From assembly GCA_003223935.1 (NCBI GenBank), contig QHXQ01000018.1, positions 1-64,000 on the forward strand: DNA of 64,000 bases. Reading direction: 5' to 3'. This DNA is from Acidobacteriota bacterium. GTDB taxonomy: Bacteria > Acidobacteriota > Blastocatellia > Pyrinomonadales > Pyrinomonadaceae. Every line of letters starts with the position of its first letter. Within the stretch, counting starts at the first letter, position 1. The notes beneath the pieces were generated by a model. The model was not told the origin of the DNA. It saw only the letters and a program-made list of their open reading frames with translations, and searched no databases. Shown here piece after piece: positions 17,428-24,594 of this stretch. A program made the position numbers and the translations under genes.

Positions 17428-18363
17428 TCAACCCAAAGCCCTCAGCGAGCCGTCAGTCATAAATTGCCGGATCGCCGCCGCGATCAGAGGCGCGACCGAG
17501 ACGACGCGCAGTTGCGGCCAATCCTCTTGCAGCACGGGCACAGTATCCGTGACGAAGACGGCGCGCACGCTCGCGTGTGCGAGTTGCGCGCGCGCATCAT
17601 CGAGCAGCAAACCGTGCGTGGCCGCGATGGTGATCTCCGGGCGCGCACCGGCCTCAAGCAACGCTTCAATGCTTTTAGCCATCGTGCCGCCCGTCGAGAT
17701 CATGTCGTCAATGATCAAGCAGGCGCGGTCGCGCACGTCGCCGACCAGATGCAACACCTTCGTCTTCGTGCCGCTCTCGCGCTGCTTGTGCAGCACGACG
17801 ACCGGAGTCTTGAGTCTCCGCGCGAACACGGTCGCCATCCGCACGCGCCCCGCATCCGGCGCAACGACGACCGTCCCTTCGGACAGCCGCTCGCGCACGG
17901 CATCGGCGAGCACCGGCACTGCCGTCAGGCTGTCAACCGGCACGCGGAAGAACCCTTCGAGTTGCGGTGTGTGCACGTCAACCGTAACCACATGCGCGAT
18001 GCCGACAGTCTGCAACAGAGTGGCAACCATACTCGCCGCAACGGGCACGCGCTGACCATCGCGTTTGTCAGCGCGCGCGTAGCCGAAGTAGGGCACGATG
18101 GCCGTAATGCTGGCCGCCGACGCGCGCCGACATGCGTCTGCAAACGCCAACAACTCGACGAGATGATCGTTGACGGGTGGCGCGGTCGGCTGCACGATGA
18201 AGACCTCGCGCCCGCGCACCGGCTCGTCCAATTTGACGGACGTTTCGCCATCTGGAAATCGCTCGACCTGACACGCGCCGAGCCGCACGCCAAGCGCGCG
18301 CGCGATTGATCGAGCCATATCGGGATTGGCCGTGCCGGCAAAGATCGTCAGGGCGTCCATCAT
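17428..18363 (-). CDS. prs: Ribose-phosphate pyrophosphokinase (PRPP synthetase)
   Basis: A 311-residue protein that makes PRPP from ribose 5-phosphate and ATP for nucleotide, His and Trp synthesis. Visible motifs: ERFPDGETSVKL at 34-45; PYFGYARADKR at 91-101; the cation-binding VDVHTPQLEGFF near 128-139; and the PRPP loop DDMISTGGT at 219-227. Length is normal. The start is ATG 18363 (or the next ATG at 18360). It sits at the head of the phosphoribosyltransferase-relic and esterase cassette rather than in a nucleotide operon, so this may be a second Prs copy serving a stress function; that is inference. Confidence 0.92.
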   Translation of the reverse strand: MMDALTIFAGTANPDMARSIARALGVRLGACQVERFPDGETSVKLDEPVRGREVFIVQPTAPPVNDHLVELLAFADACRRASAASITAIVPYFGYARADKRDGQRVPVAASMVATLLQTVGIAHVVTVDVHTPQLEGFFRVPVDSLTAVPVLADAVRERLSEGTVVVAPDAGRVRMATVFARRLKTPVVVLHKQRESGTKTKVLHLVGDVRDRACLIIDDMISTGGTMAKSIEALLEAGARPEITIAATHGLLLDDARAQLAHASVRAVFVTDTVPVLQEDWPQLRVVSVAPLIAAAIRQFMTDGSLRALG

Positions 18364-18561
18364 TCACTTGGCTACTTTTGCCCGCCGCTTATTGGCGACT
18401 TTAGCCACCTCCTTCGCTAAAACGTCATCAAGATTCAAAAGGGCGCGGGCAGTATCTATTTCGGTCTCAGCCTCTATTGAATGATTGAGCGAAGGAAGAA
18501 AGCCCGACAGCGTTTCCCTATAGCTGTCGGGCTTCTTTTTCTTCCAACAATTCTCCAACAA
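18364..18561 (-). CDS. Doubtful small ORF upstream of prs
   Basis: A 65-codon frame with a TTG start and a Lys-rich end (VLAKEVAKVANKRRAKVAK), ending 1 bp before the prs ATG. It is interrupted in meaning by a strong stem-loop (18500-18541) lying inside its sequence, which argues against it being a normal gene. It may instead be the prs leader. I list it because the tight abutment to prs could indicate coupling. Confidence 0.2.
   Translation of the reverse strand: MLENCWKKKKPDSYRETLSGFLPSLNHSIEAETEIDTARALLNLDDVLAKEVAKVANKRRAKVAK
18500..18541 (+). terminator. Rho-independent terminator-like hairpin
   Basis: AAGCCCGACAG (18500-18510) pairs with CTGTCGGGCTT (18524-18534) around a 13-nt loop, followed on the plus strand by CTTTTTCTT. 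On the minus strand a weaker U-rich tail (TTTCTTCC) follows, so it could also act as an attenuator in the prs leader. No plus-strand gene ends just before it. Confidence 0.65.
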
Positions 18562-18816
18562 TCCCGCTTGCCATAATGCCCCTATCTATCTCACTGCTTG
18601 AGCGCCGCGCAACGTTTGGCCCGCGCCCTCGCTACAAGCTTGAAGAGACATACACCCGCGTCGGTTTCATTGATTCGCGGCGAGTGTCTGAATTTACTTA
18701 TCAGGGGATGGCCAAATTTTACGCTCTGAGAAGTTGGATGTCTATACACTAAAGTCGAGACCAAGCCGGCGGGCGCGCATAATATACTTCCGCGTATCCC
18801 GACAATATCACACTGC
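18562..18816. other. Intergenic region
   Basis: About 250 bp between the prs leader and the tandem-repeat locus. I see no gene and no tRNA-like fold. The stretch near 18690-18760 is AT-richer and may hold the promoter of the repeat ORF, but no convincing -35/-10 pair stands out. Confidence 0.35.
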
Positions 18817-19215
18817 TTGCGCCGCGCACATCGAAGAGAGCTACGAAGAATTGACCAAGCCGTAGCAGCTTGCTACAGCTTCGTCAAAGAATGCTACAGC
18901 CCCATCAAAGACTGCTACGGAGCTATCAAAGAGTGCTACAGCCCCATCAATAACTCCTACAGCCCCATCAAAGAGTGCTACAGCCCTATCAAAGAGTGCT
19001 ACAGGGCGATCAAAGTCTTTGATAGTGCCATCAAAGACTGCTACAGGCTCGTCAAAGACTGCTACAGTGCCATCAAAGAGATTGACAGCCCCATCAAAGA
19101 GTTTGATGGGGCTGTAGCAGAACAGTTCTGTGCGCTCACTACGCCAATTAGCGGCGAGTGTGTTATTAATAGATGCGCTGCCCCGACAACTAAACCAGTC
19201 TTCAGGGCATCGTAA
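18817..19215 (+). CDS. Cys/Tyr-rich heptad-repeat protein (tandem 21-bp repeats)
   Basis: An open frame of 132 codons (TTG start at 18817, uncertain) whose centre is twelve copies of a seven-residue unit. The typical unit is CYSPIKE, with variants CYGAIKE, CYRAIKV, CYRLVKD, FDSAIKD, IDSPIKE and FDGAVAE. An Ile/Val and a Cys/Phe/Ile recur at heptad a and d positions, giving coiled-coil-like spacing, but a proline occurs in many units. It has up to eight Cys in the repeat region and no signal peptide. I know no named family for it. The frame survives twelve repeats without a stop, which supports coding, yet the repeat is also exactly two DNA turns, so a DNA- or RNA-level role is possible. Confidence 0.4.
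   Translation: MRRAHRRELRRIDQAVAACYSFVKECYSPIKDCYGAIKECYSPINNSYSPIKECYSPIKECYRAIKVFDSAIKDCYRLVKDCYSAIKEIDSPIKEFDGAVAEQFCALTTPISGECVINRCAAPTTKPVFRAS
18871..19122 (+). repeat. Tandem array, 12 x 21 bp
   Basis: Twelve head-to-tail 21-bp units start at 18871, 18892, 18913, 18934, 18955, 18976, 18997, 19018, 19039, 19060, 19081 and 19102. The consensus is TGCTACAGCCCCATCAAAGAG. Units 4-6 are most alike; the last two diverge in the first half (ATTGACAGC, TTTGATGGG). There are no spacers, so it is not a CRISPR array. Each unit is a multiple of three and of 10.5, keeping both codon frame and helical phase. Confidence 0.9.
19085..19115. promoter_or_regulatory. 14-bp perfect hairpin closing the tandem array
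   Basis: ACAGCCCCATCAAA (19085-19098) pairs with TTTGATGGGGCTGT (19102-19115) across a GAG loop. The right arm is effectively one repeat unit in inverted orientation. It would make a strong stem in RNA. No T-run follows, so it is not a classical terminator. Confidence 0.6.
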
Positions 19216-19435
19216 TCGTTAGCTACTCCTTCTCTCGCGCATCAGCGGTGATGCGCCCCACGCTTAAGAATGGCGGCGGCGTTCTGGATCGTTCGAGAGC
19301 AGGCCGATTTTAACTGTAGAAGCCGCTCCCTATAAGAGCATCCGAACGCGAGCCTTCGTTGCTAACCGTTTCGCCGAAGCATACTTTGATTCGAAGCTTC
19401 TCTTAACACTCCGATTGAAGGAGAAGGATACATCT

Positions 19436-19759
19436 ATGTCAATGAAACTTTACGTCGGCAATCTCGCGTTCCAAACTTCGAGTGCTGATCTGCAACAACT
19501 GTTCGCGCAGGCGGGCACAGTCGAATCAGCCACCGTCGTCGAAGACCGCGAGACGGGCCGCTCGCGCGGCTTCGGCTTCGTCGAAATGGCCACGAAGGAA
19601 GAAGGCGCGGTGGCGATCCAACAGTTCAACGGTCACGAGGTCGGCGGGCGAGCGCTCAACGTCAACGAAGCCAAGCCCCGCGAAGATCGCGGCGCTGGGC
19701 GCGGCGGCTTTGGTGGCAATCGCAATGGTGGTGGGCGCGGCGGCAACTCTCGCTACTAA
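19436..19759 (+). CDS. Glycine-rich RNA-binding protein (RRM)
   Basis: A 107-residue single RNA-recognition-motif protein. RNP2 is LYVGNL at residues 5-10 and RNP1 is RGFGFVEM at 44-51, followed by a Gly/Arg/Asn-rich tail (GRGGFGGNRNGGGRGG) of the type seen in cold-induced bacterial RRM proteins. It binds single-stranded RNA and may act as an RNA chaperone. The start ATG at 19436 is preceded by a strong GAAGGAGAAGGA ribosome site; an in-frame TTG at 19415 is less likely. Two terminators follow. A long leader (about 200 bp from 19216) with no gene precedes it and may carry thermoregulation. Confidence 0.92.
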   Translation: MSMKLYVGNLAFQTSSADLQQLFAQAGTVESATVVEDRETGRSRGFGFVEMATKEEGAVAIQQFNGHEVGGRALNVNEAKPREDRGAGRGGFGGNRNGGGRGGNSRY

Positions 19760-19760
19760 C

Positions 19761-19791
19761 TCGCCGGCCTGACTAATTCCGGCGACTTTTT
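19761..19791 (+). terminator. Terminator after the RRM gene (first)
   Basis: TCGCCGG (19761-19767) pairs with CCGGCGA (19779-19785), followed by CTTTTT. It starts just after the RRM stop codon. Confidence 0.8.
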
Positions 19792-19795
19792 ACAC

Positions 19796-19836
19796 AAAGC
19801 CTCCGGCACGAGTATGTCGCCGGAGGCTTTTACTTT
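19796..19836 (+). terminator. Terminator after the RRM gene (second, tandem)
   Basis: AAAGCCTCCGGC (19796-19807) pairs with GCCGGAGGCTTT (19819-19830) and is followed by TACTTTT. Two terminators in tandem insulate the RRM gene from infA. Confidence 0.8.
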
Positions 19837-19887
19837 TGGTCGCGGGGCGGACGCACCGCCGAGCTAGTTAACAGAGGAGAACACCGA

Positions 19888-20109
19888 TTGGCTAAAGAAG
19901 ACTTGATCCCGGCTGAAGGCGTGATCGTTGATAAGCAGCCCAACGCATTCTTCAAAGTCCGGCTGAACGACAGCGAGCACGTGGTGCTCGCACAGATTTC
20001 CGGCAAGATGCGCAAGCATCGCATCCGCATACTGGTCGGTGACCGCGTGAGCGTGGAGATGTCGCCTTACGACCTGTCGCGCGGGCGCATCACCTATAGG
20101 TATAAATGA
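19888..20109 (+). CDS. infA: Translation initiation factor IF-1
   Basis: A 73-residue OB-fold protein matching IF-1 along its full length: [20 protein letters not shown], then [21 protein letters not shown], then [20 protein letters not shown] and GRITYRYK. It binds the ribosomal A site during initiation. The start is TTG at 19888, supported by CAGAGGAGAA nine bases upstream and by family alignment at the first residue. It is monocistronic here, between the RRM gene's terminators and its own stem-loop, and not in a ribosomal protein operon, so this may be an additional infA copy. Confidence 0.93.
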   Translation: MAKEDLIPAEGVIVDKQPNAFFKVRLNDSEHVVLAQISGKMRKHRIRILVGDRVSVEMSPYDLSRGRITYRYK

Positions 20110-20170
20110 GATAGCTCGCGCTGTTTATTTCACACAGAGCAGAAACTCGAAGTACGCGCGCCTGCCGCAT

Positions 20171-20203
20171 CGGCACCGCGAAACCGTCGCGGTGCCGTTC
20201 ATA
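20171..20203 (+). terminator. Stem-loop after infA
   Basis: CGGCACCGCGA (20171-20181) pairs with TCGCGGTGCCG (20187-20197) over a 5-nt loop, followed by TTCATAT. The U-tract is weak, but the 11-bp GC stem 60 bp past infA makes termination likely. Confidence 0.65.
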
Positions 20204-20219
20204 TATTACGGGACGTGCG

Positions 20220-20549
20220 CTAGACGAGTCGCAGTAGGAAAAGAAGACCGGCGGCGTCGAGGACGGCGACGAGCGCGATGTGCAACCCGCTTATCACTAT
20301 TCGGTGGCAGCAAGGGCAACGCACGTGTAACATGCGCAGTTGCATCCAACATGTAGGGCAACTCCTCTTCACCTTACGCCAACTCTCAATGATACTTCTG
20401 TAGTGCTCTGCCTTATCGAATGTCGCGGCGGCATTCGATAGCGCTGTAAGTTCGGTCTGACTATAATGCCTCGCGCTCCCACACTCCGTTGTTGCCTTTG
20501 CGCGACTTACCTTCCGCCACAGACTTCTCACAATACTGGCACAATTCAT
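20220..20549 (-). CDS. Hypothetical zinc-ribbon protein with C-terminal membrane segment
   Basis: The C-terminal half reads RSCPTCWMQLRMLHVRCPCCHRIV followed by a hydrophobic helix (HIALVAVLDAAGLLFLLRLV), so a CxxC...CxxC zinc ribbon precedes a membrane anchor. This arrangement is common in small uncharacterised proteins. The ATG at 20549 is the longest start, but its first half overlaps another small ORF (20461-20676) in a different frame, so the true start may be further in. Function unknown. Confidence 0.4.
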   Translation of the reverse strand: MNCASIVRSLWRKVSRAKATTECGSARHYSQTELTALSNAAATFDKAEHYRSIIESWRKVKRSCPTCWMQLRMLHVRCPCCHRIVISGLHIALVAVLDAAGLLFLLRLV

Positions 20550-20676
20550 GATCGGCCGGCGGATTAGCGGAGAAGTTGACCCACGGCCGGCGCAGGGCCT
20601 GCCGGCCGCAATGGGTATAACTCCTGTCCGCTAACATGATGTGGTACTTATCACTATCGTCAAAGCTTGCATACAT
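20461..20676 (-). CDS. Small hypothetical Cys-containing protein
   Basis: A 71-codon frame with an ATG at 20676 encodes ADRSYTHCGRQALRRPWVNF, then ADHELCQYCEKSVAEGK. The Cys/His spacing suggests one metal site. It overlaps the start of the zinc-ribbon ORF out of frame; either a frameshift joins them into one zinc protein or only one is real. Confidence 0.35.
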   Translation of the reverse strand: MYASFDDSDKYHIMLADRSYTHCGRQALRRPWVNFSANPPADHELCQYCEKSVAEGKSRKGNNGVWEREAL

Positions 20677-20794
20677 GATCCAGTCCCCTTCACCTTAGTA
20701 ATGCTTCATCTCCCGATATGATTAACGATGCCCGCTTCCAACGCGGGCGCGTATTGCCCTTAGTTCCTTGATGCTTGAGCTGTAGGCTTCAGGT

Positions 20795-20883
20795 GATCTG
20801 GCTGATTCCAGAAGAGCTGAGAAGGGAGTGAGCTAAGCTCGATTCACAAACACCTTATGTCACGCGAAGTTTTATGTCAAACG
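20795..20883 (+). promoter_or_regulatory. Conserved 5' element of desaturase genes, copy 1
   Basis: A 52-bp block (20795-20846) plus a downstream ATGTCAAACG box (20874-20883) is repeated upstream of the second desaturase at 25644-25732. The blocks differ at 5 of 52 positions and the 27-bp gap to the box is identical in both. It ends 122 bp before the desaturase ATG. A shared operator or leader is likely. Confidence 0.65.
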
Positions 20884-21005
20884 CGTTCATTATCTCACGC
20901 TGGCAAAGCTTACATAACTATTACAAACGAACAGGCGACAAGCTGTTACGATCTACCCGGCCGCACATCAAATAGCGGAGCAAACTTTTGCCGACAGGAG
21001 CTTCG

Positions 21006-21881
21006 ATGGATAACAAATTACGGGTCAGTAACAAGAAGCGCATCAACTGGAACACTACGATCTTTATGGTAATCTTCCATCTGTGCGCCGTCGCCGCGCT
21101 CTTCATGTTCAGTTGGCAGGCGTTGGTGGTGAGCTTTATGCTGTGGTGGGTGTCTGGCAGTCTAGGGATCGGCATGGGCTTTCATCGCCTGCTGACGCAT
21201 CGCGGTTACCGGACGCCGAAAGTGGTTGAATACTTCTTGACGTTCTGCGGGATGCTGGCCCTTGAAGGCGGACAGATCAACTGGGTGGTGACTCATCGCA
21301 TCCATCATGCGTACACGGAACAGCCCGGCGATCCGCATAGCCCACGCGACGGCGGTTGGTGGGCGCACATGGGCTGGATTTTGACCGGCACGGCGCAACA
21401 GCACGACGAAGCGGTCATGCAACGCTATGCGCCCGATCTGATGAAGGATCGTGTTCACGTCTGGCTCAACCGGCTCTACTTCGTGCCGCTCGTCATCTGC
21501 GGACTGACATTGTTGGCGCTGGGCGGCTGGTCAATGCTGATGTGGGGCGTCTTCCTGCGCGTCACTTTGGGCTTGCATGCGACATGGCTCGTCAACTCGG
21601 CGACGCATATGTGGGGCCGCCGCCGGTTCATCACGCGCGATGATTCGACCAATAACTGGTGGGTGGCGCTGCTCAGTTTCGGTGAAGGCTGGCATAACAA
21701 TCATCACGCGCATCCACGCGCCGCACGGCATGGGCTGGCTTGGTACGAAATTGATGTCAACTGGTGGGGCATACGCACACTGCAATTCTTAGGGCTAGCC
21801 AAAGAGATCAAGCTGATCAATCGGGACGCGACGGCGGCGACGACTCAAACAGGGGCCGTGCCGCTCCAGCGCGCAGCCTAA
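21006..21881 (+). CDS. Acyl-CoA/acyl-lipid delta-9-type fatty acid desaturase
   Basis: A 291-residue integral membrane di-iron desaturase. The three histidine boxes are HRLLTH (60-65), HRIHH (97-101) and HNNHH (230-234, in GEGWHNNHHAHP), matching the stearoyl-CoA desaturase-like clade that adds a cis double bond to saturated acyl chains. Four main hydrophobic spans flank the boxes. The ATG at 21006 is preceded by AGGAG. It shares an upstream 52-bp element with the second desaturase at 26.1 kb, and a sensor kinase/response regulator pair follows, so cold or membrane-fluidity control is plausible but inferred. Confidence 0.9.
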   Translation: MDNKLRVSNKKRINWNTTIFMVIFHLCAVAALFMFSWQALVVSFMLWWVSGSLGIGMGFHRLLTHRGYRTPKVVEYFLTFCGMLALEGGQINWVVTHRIHHAYTEQPGDPHSPRDGGWWAHMGWILTGTAQQHDEAVMQRYAPDLMKDRVHVWLNRLYFVPLVICGLTLLALGGWSMLMWGVFLRVTLGLHATWLVNSATHMWGRRRFITRDDSTNNWWVALLSFGEGWHNNHHAHPRAARHGLAWYEIDVNWWGIRTLQFLGLAKEIKLINRDATAATTQTGAVPLQRAA

Positions 21882-21897
21882 AAATCTGTTAGCTGCT

Positions 21898-21951
21898 GAA
21901 CGCCGCAACGATGACCGAAGAGCTTGGCTCTGATTCATCGTTGTGGCGTTC
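21898..21951. terminator. 17-bp stem-loop between desaturase and histidine kinase
   Basis: GAACGCCGCAACGATGA (21898-21914) pairs with TCATCGTTGTGGCGTTC (21935-21951) with one G-U-type mismatch over a 20-nt loop. It sits 17 bp after the desaturase stop and just before the kinase start, so it may be a terminator or attenuator that separates the two. Confidence 0.55.
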
Positions 21952-21972
21952 ATCGTTTACAATAATGCCGTT

Positions 21973-22884
21973 ATGCGTTTTAGCAGTCGGCGTAAATCAG
22001 TCGTCTTCTTCCTCACGCTCGGCATCTGTCTGGTGGCGCTGGCGGTGGCGCTCAACGTCGGGTGGATTCTCTTAAACTGGCGCGAGGTCGCGCTGTTAGT
22101 TTTAGGGGTAGTCTTTTTTGTCCTGCTCATCGTGGGTCTGATCCTCAACACCACTTTCCTGATCCGCGAGATCAGGCGCAACGAACAGCACGACGCTTTC
22201 ATCAATGCGGTCACGCATGAACTGAAGACGCCACTCACCTCAATCCGGCTCTATCTCGAAACCTTGCAGACGCGCGCGCTGAGCAACGCCCAACGAAGCG
22301 AGTTCTATCAGATCATGCTGGCCGACAGCGACCGGCTGTTGCAGACAGTCGAACAGGTCTTGCGCGCCGGCCGTGCAAGTCACAGGCGACGGCAGGTTAG
22401 TCTGTCGCTCATCGATCTCGGTGAACTGGTGCGCGAGTGTCTCGACCTGATCCGCACGCAATACAATTTGCACAAGGATGCGCTCCAGTACACCGAAGCA
22501 CTGGGCGAGGGGCGCGCGCAAGTTGCGGGCGACCCTGAAGAACTGCGCGCCGCCGTCTCGAATCTGCTTGATAACGCCATCAAGTATTCAGACCGAGAGG
22601 TGCGCGTCTCAGTCGAAGTCACGACGCTCGACGCGAAACACGTGGCCGTGCGCATCTCGGATCGCGGCGTCGGCATCCCGCGCACGCAACTCAAGCGCAT
22701 CTTCCGGCGCTTCTACCGCGTGCAAGACAACTTTATGCAGCGCGTCAAAGGCACGGGGCTGGGACTTTTTATCGTGCGTTCAATCGTCGAGAAACACGGC
22801 GGTCGCGTCTTTGCCGAAAGCGCCGGCTTGGGTCAAGGCAGCACGTTTACCATTCACTTGCCGAGGGCTGAAACGAGCAGATGA
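21973..22884 (+). CDS. Sensor histidine kinase (short, two-TM)
   Basis: A 303-residue kinase from ATG 21973. Two N-terminal membrane helices (about 10-30 and 38-60) have almost no periplasmic loop, so it probably senses the membrane itself. The H-box is FINAVTHELKTPLTSIRLYL with the phosphorylated His at residue 82; the N box is NLLDNAIKYSD; G boxes are SDRGVGIP and GTGLGLFIV. It lacks a HAMP or PAS domain. It overlaps the response regulator by 4 bp. The neighbouring desaturase suggests a membrane-lipid or temperature role (inference, like DesK-type systems, though DesK has more helices). Confidence 0.9.
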   Translation: MRFSSRRKSVVFFLTLGICLVALAVALNVGWILLNWREVALLVLGVVFFVLLIVGLILNTTFLIREIRRNEQHDAFINAVTHELKTPLTSIRLYLETLQTRALSNAQRSEFYQIMLADSDRLLQTVEQVLRAGRASHRRRQVSLSLIDLGELVRECLDLIRTQYNLHKDALQYTEALGEGRAQVAGDPEELRAAVSNLLDNAIKYSDREVRVSVEVTTLDAKHVAVRISDRGVGIPRTQLKRIFRRFYRVQDNFMQRVKGTGLGLFIVRSIVEKHGGRVFAESAGLGQGSTFTIHLPRAETSR

Positions 22885-23654
22885 GCGCAGTGCTAATCGT
22901 CGAAGACGAACAACACTTGGCTGACGGTTTACGCTTCAACCTTGAAGCTGAAGGCTACACGGTCGAGACCGTCAGCACAGGCGAAGCCGCGCTCGCGCTC
23001 TTGTTAGACGAGCGCCGACACTTTGATGTCGTGGTACTGGACGTGATGCTGCCGGGCAAAGATGGCTTTACGGTCGCCGCAGAACTACGACAGGCGGGGC
23101 AGTTCGTGCCTGTGTTGATGCTGACCGCACGCGGCCGGCCCGAAGACGTGCTGCGCGGGTTTGAGTCAGGCGCTGATGACTACCTCACCAAACCGTTCGA
23201 GTTGGCGGTCCTGCTCGCGCGCATCAACGGGCTACTCCGGCGGCGCGACTGGTTTCATCTTGATCGCGCCAACGCCGTCGCCTTGCACAATCGTGCGCCC
23301 GATGCTGCCAGCGCGAGACCGGCCGACAACAAGGGCGCAGACGCGGAGCACGAGTTGTTCACGTTCGCCGGTAAGACGATTGACTTTGGCGCGCTGGAAC
23401 TACGCACCGGCGATCAGGTCGTGCGTTTGACTTTGATGGAAGCAGAGCTATTGCGCCACTTGATCAGACATGAGGGTCGGGTCGTCTCGCGCAAGTCGCT
23501 GCTCGAAGAGGTCTGGGACTTGCGCGAAGACACAGACACGCGCGCGATTGATAATTTCATCGTGCGCTTAAGAAAATATATCGAAGCTGAGCCGGCCAAT
23601 CCCAAGCATCTCTTAACAGTCAGAGGTGTCGGTTATCGCTTCATTGCCGGATAG
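22881..23654 (+). CDS. OmpR/PhoB-family response regulator
   Basis: A 257-residue regulator with a receiver domain (phosphoacceptor D54 in VVLDVMLPGKDG, K104 in DYLTKPFEL) and a C-terminal winged helix (LTLMEAELLRHLIRHEGRVVSR and IDNFIVRLRKYIE to VRGVGYRFIAG). The linker is longer than usual (about residues 120-155). The start ATG overlaps the kinase stop, so they form a two-component pair. It likely controls nearby genes such as the desaturase, but I saw no direct-repeat operator there. Confidence 0.92.
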   Translation: MSAVLIVEDEQHLADGLRFNLEAEGYTVETVSTGEAALALLLDERRHFDVVVLDVMLPGKDGFTVAAELRQAGQFVPVLMLTARGRPEDVLRGFESGADDYLTKPFELAVLLARINGLLRRRDWFHLDRANAVALHNRAPDAASARPADNKGADAEHELFTFAGKTIDFGALELRTGDQVVRLTLMEAELLRHLIRHEGRVVSRKSLLEEVWDLREDTDTRAIDNFIVRLRKYIEAEPANPKHLLTVRGVGYRFIAG

Positions 23655-23748
23655 CACCCCGAACCGGCGTAAAGCTAGCGACAACTTGGGCCTCTGCGTC
23701 AGACTCAATTGTGTCTCCGGCTCTAGTCTGCTTAGCGACAACTCTGCT

Positions 23749-24015
23749 TTAGCCGATGAATGCCTGCTGTGCTGCACCACTGCGGGAGCGTGAGCGGGCG
23801 GTGCGGCCCGTGTCGGTTAGTTGGTTGATCTGCCACTCTGTCGGTCGCCCGTTCAAGCGCATGCGCCCGTCTGCACCCGACTCGTACCGATGCAGCCCGT
23901 TAAACTCCCAAGCCTCCGGCGTGTAGAGGAAGTAACCGCCGCGAAAGATTGTGTGCACGACCAAGTCGCCCACGCCGGGCAGAGTGTAAACGCCGCTTTC
24001 TCTCAGTTCCTGCAT
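23749..24015 (-). CDS. Hypothetical protein
   Basis: An 88-residue protein with no family I recognise. The first 60 residues are mixed alpha/beta with many aromatic residues (GDLVVHTIFRGGYFLYTPEAWEF, then GLHRYESGADGRMRLNGRPTEW), and the tail is Arg/Ser-rich (TGRTARSRSRSGAAQ). The ATG at 24015 is preceded by GGAG. It has no signal or membrane helix. It lies 31 bp from the next minus-strand gene and is probably cotranscribed with it. Convergent with the response regulator gene. Confidence 0.5.
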   Translation of the reverse strand: MQELRESGVYTLPGVGDLVVHTIFRGGYFLYTPEAWEFNGLHRYESGADGRMRLNGRPTEWQINQLTDTGRTARSRSRSGAAQQAFIG

Positions 24016-24046
24016 ACCGCTCCTTTGCTCGATTCAATTCGGCGCG

Positions 24047-24520
24047 TCAAGCGAGCCGCAGCTGTTCGAGTGACGCGCGCGCCTCGCCCCCACTTATGTC
24101 CGGCACTATGCTTAACTCCAAGACTGTCACGCCCGCGAGATCAACGCGGTAGTCCTCTATTTCGCGCGTTGTCTCCGGCGGGCTGAATGTCCACTGCTGA
24201 CGTAGGATTTCTTGAAAGCTCGCCCCGCCGTCCGGCGACCAACGCAAGACGAACTCTTGCGTGCGTTCTTTCTCTGCTTCACTGAAGACGAGCCAAATTT
24301 GTCTGAGCCTTTGCGGGGCGTCGAACACTAGCCGGATCGTCTGCGCGCCAGCTTTGGCGGCGCGCCAGCCTGAGCCGCGCCGGGGCAAGAGCGCCGCTTC
24401 GACGGGGAGGGCTTCCTCTTCCGAGGAGACTTCAACCCTAGCCAACCGCTCAAGCTCAAGCCAGTCCCTGTCTGATGGATTATCTTGCGCGACGTAAGCT
24501 GTGATTGTTTTGCGCATCAT
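24047..24520 (-). CDS. Hypothetical F5/8-type (discoidin-like) beta-sandwich protein
   Basis: A 157-residue cytoplasmic-looking protein. The middle, IRLVFDAPQRLRQIWLVFSE, then TQEFVLRWSPDGGASFQEI, has the strand pattern of galactose-binding-like jelly-roll domains, which in other proteins bind carbohydrate or ligands. The N-terminus is charged (RDWLELERLARVEVSSEEEALP) and there is no signal peptide, which is unusual for a carbohydrate-binding module. Probably in an operon with the 88-residue gene downstream. Fold assignment is tentative; function unknown. Confidence 0.5.
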   Translation of the reverse strand: MMRKTITAYVAQDNPSDRDWLELERLARVEVSSEEEALPVEAALLPRRGSGWRAAKAGAQTIRLVFDAPQRLRQIWLVFSEAEKERTQEFVLRWSPDGGASFQEILRQQWTFSPPETTREIEDYRVDLAGVTVLELSIVPDISGGEARASLEQLRLA

Positions 24521-24594
24521 TTTGTCTCAACAGATGTCGCCCGGTAATAGAATTGACAACTCACGTCTGGCCAATGCGCTGGCACATTGCTGCA

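Noticed and set aside
18871..19122. CRISPR-like array
   Set aside because: Units are contiguous 21-mers with no spacers and no cas genes nearby.
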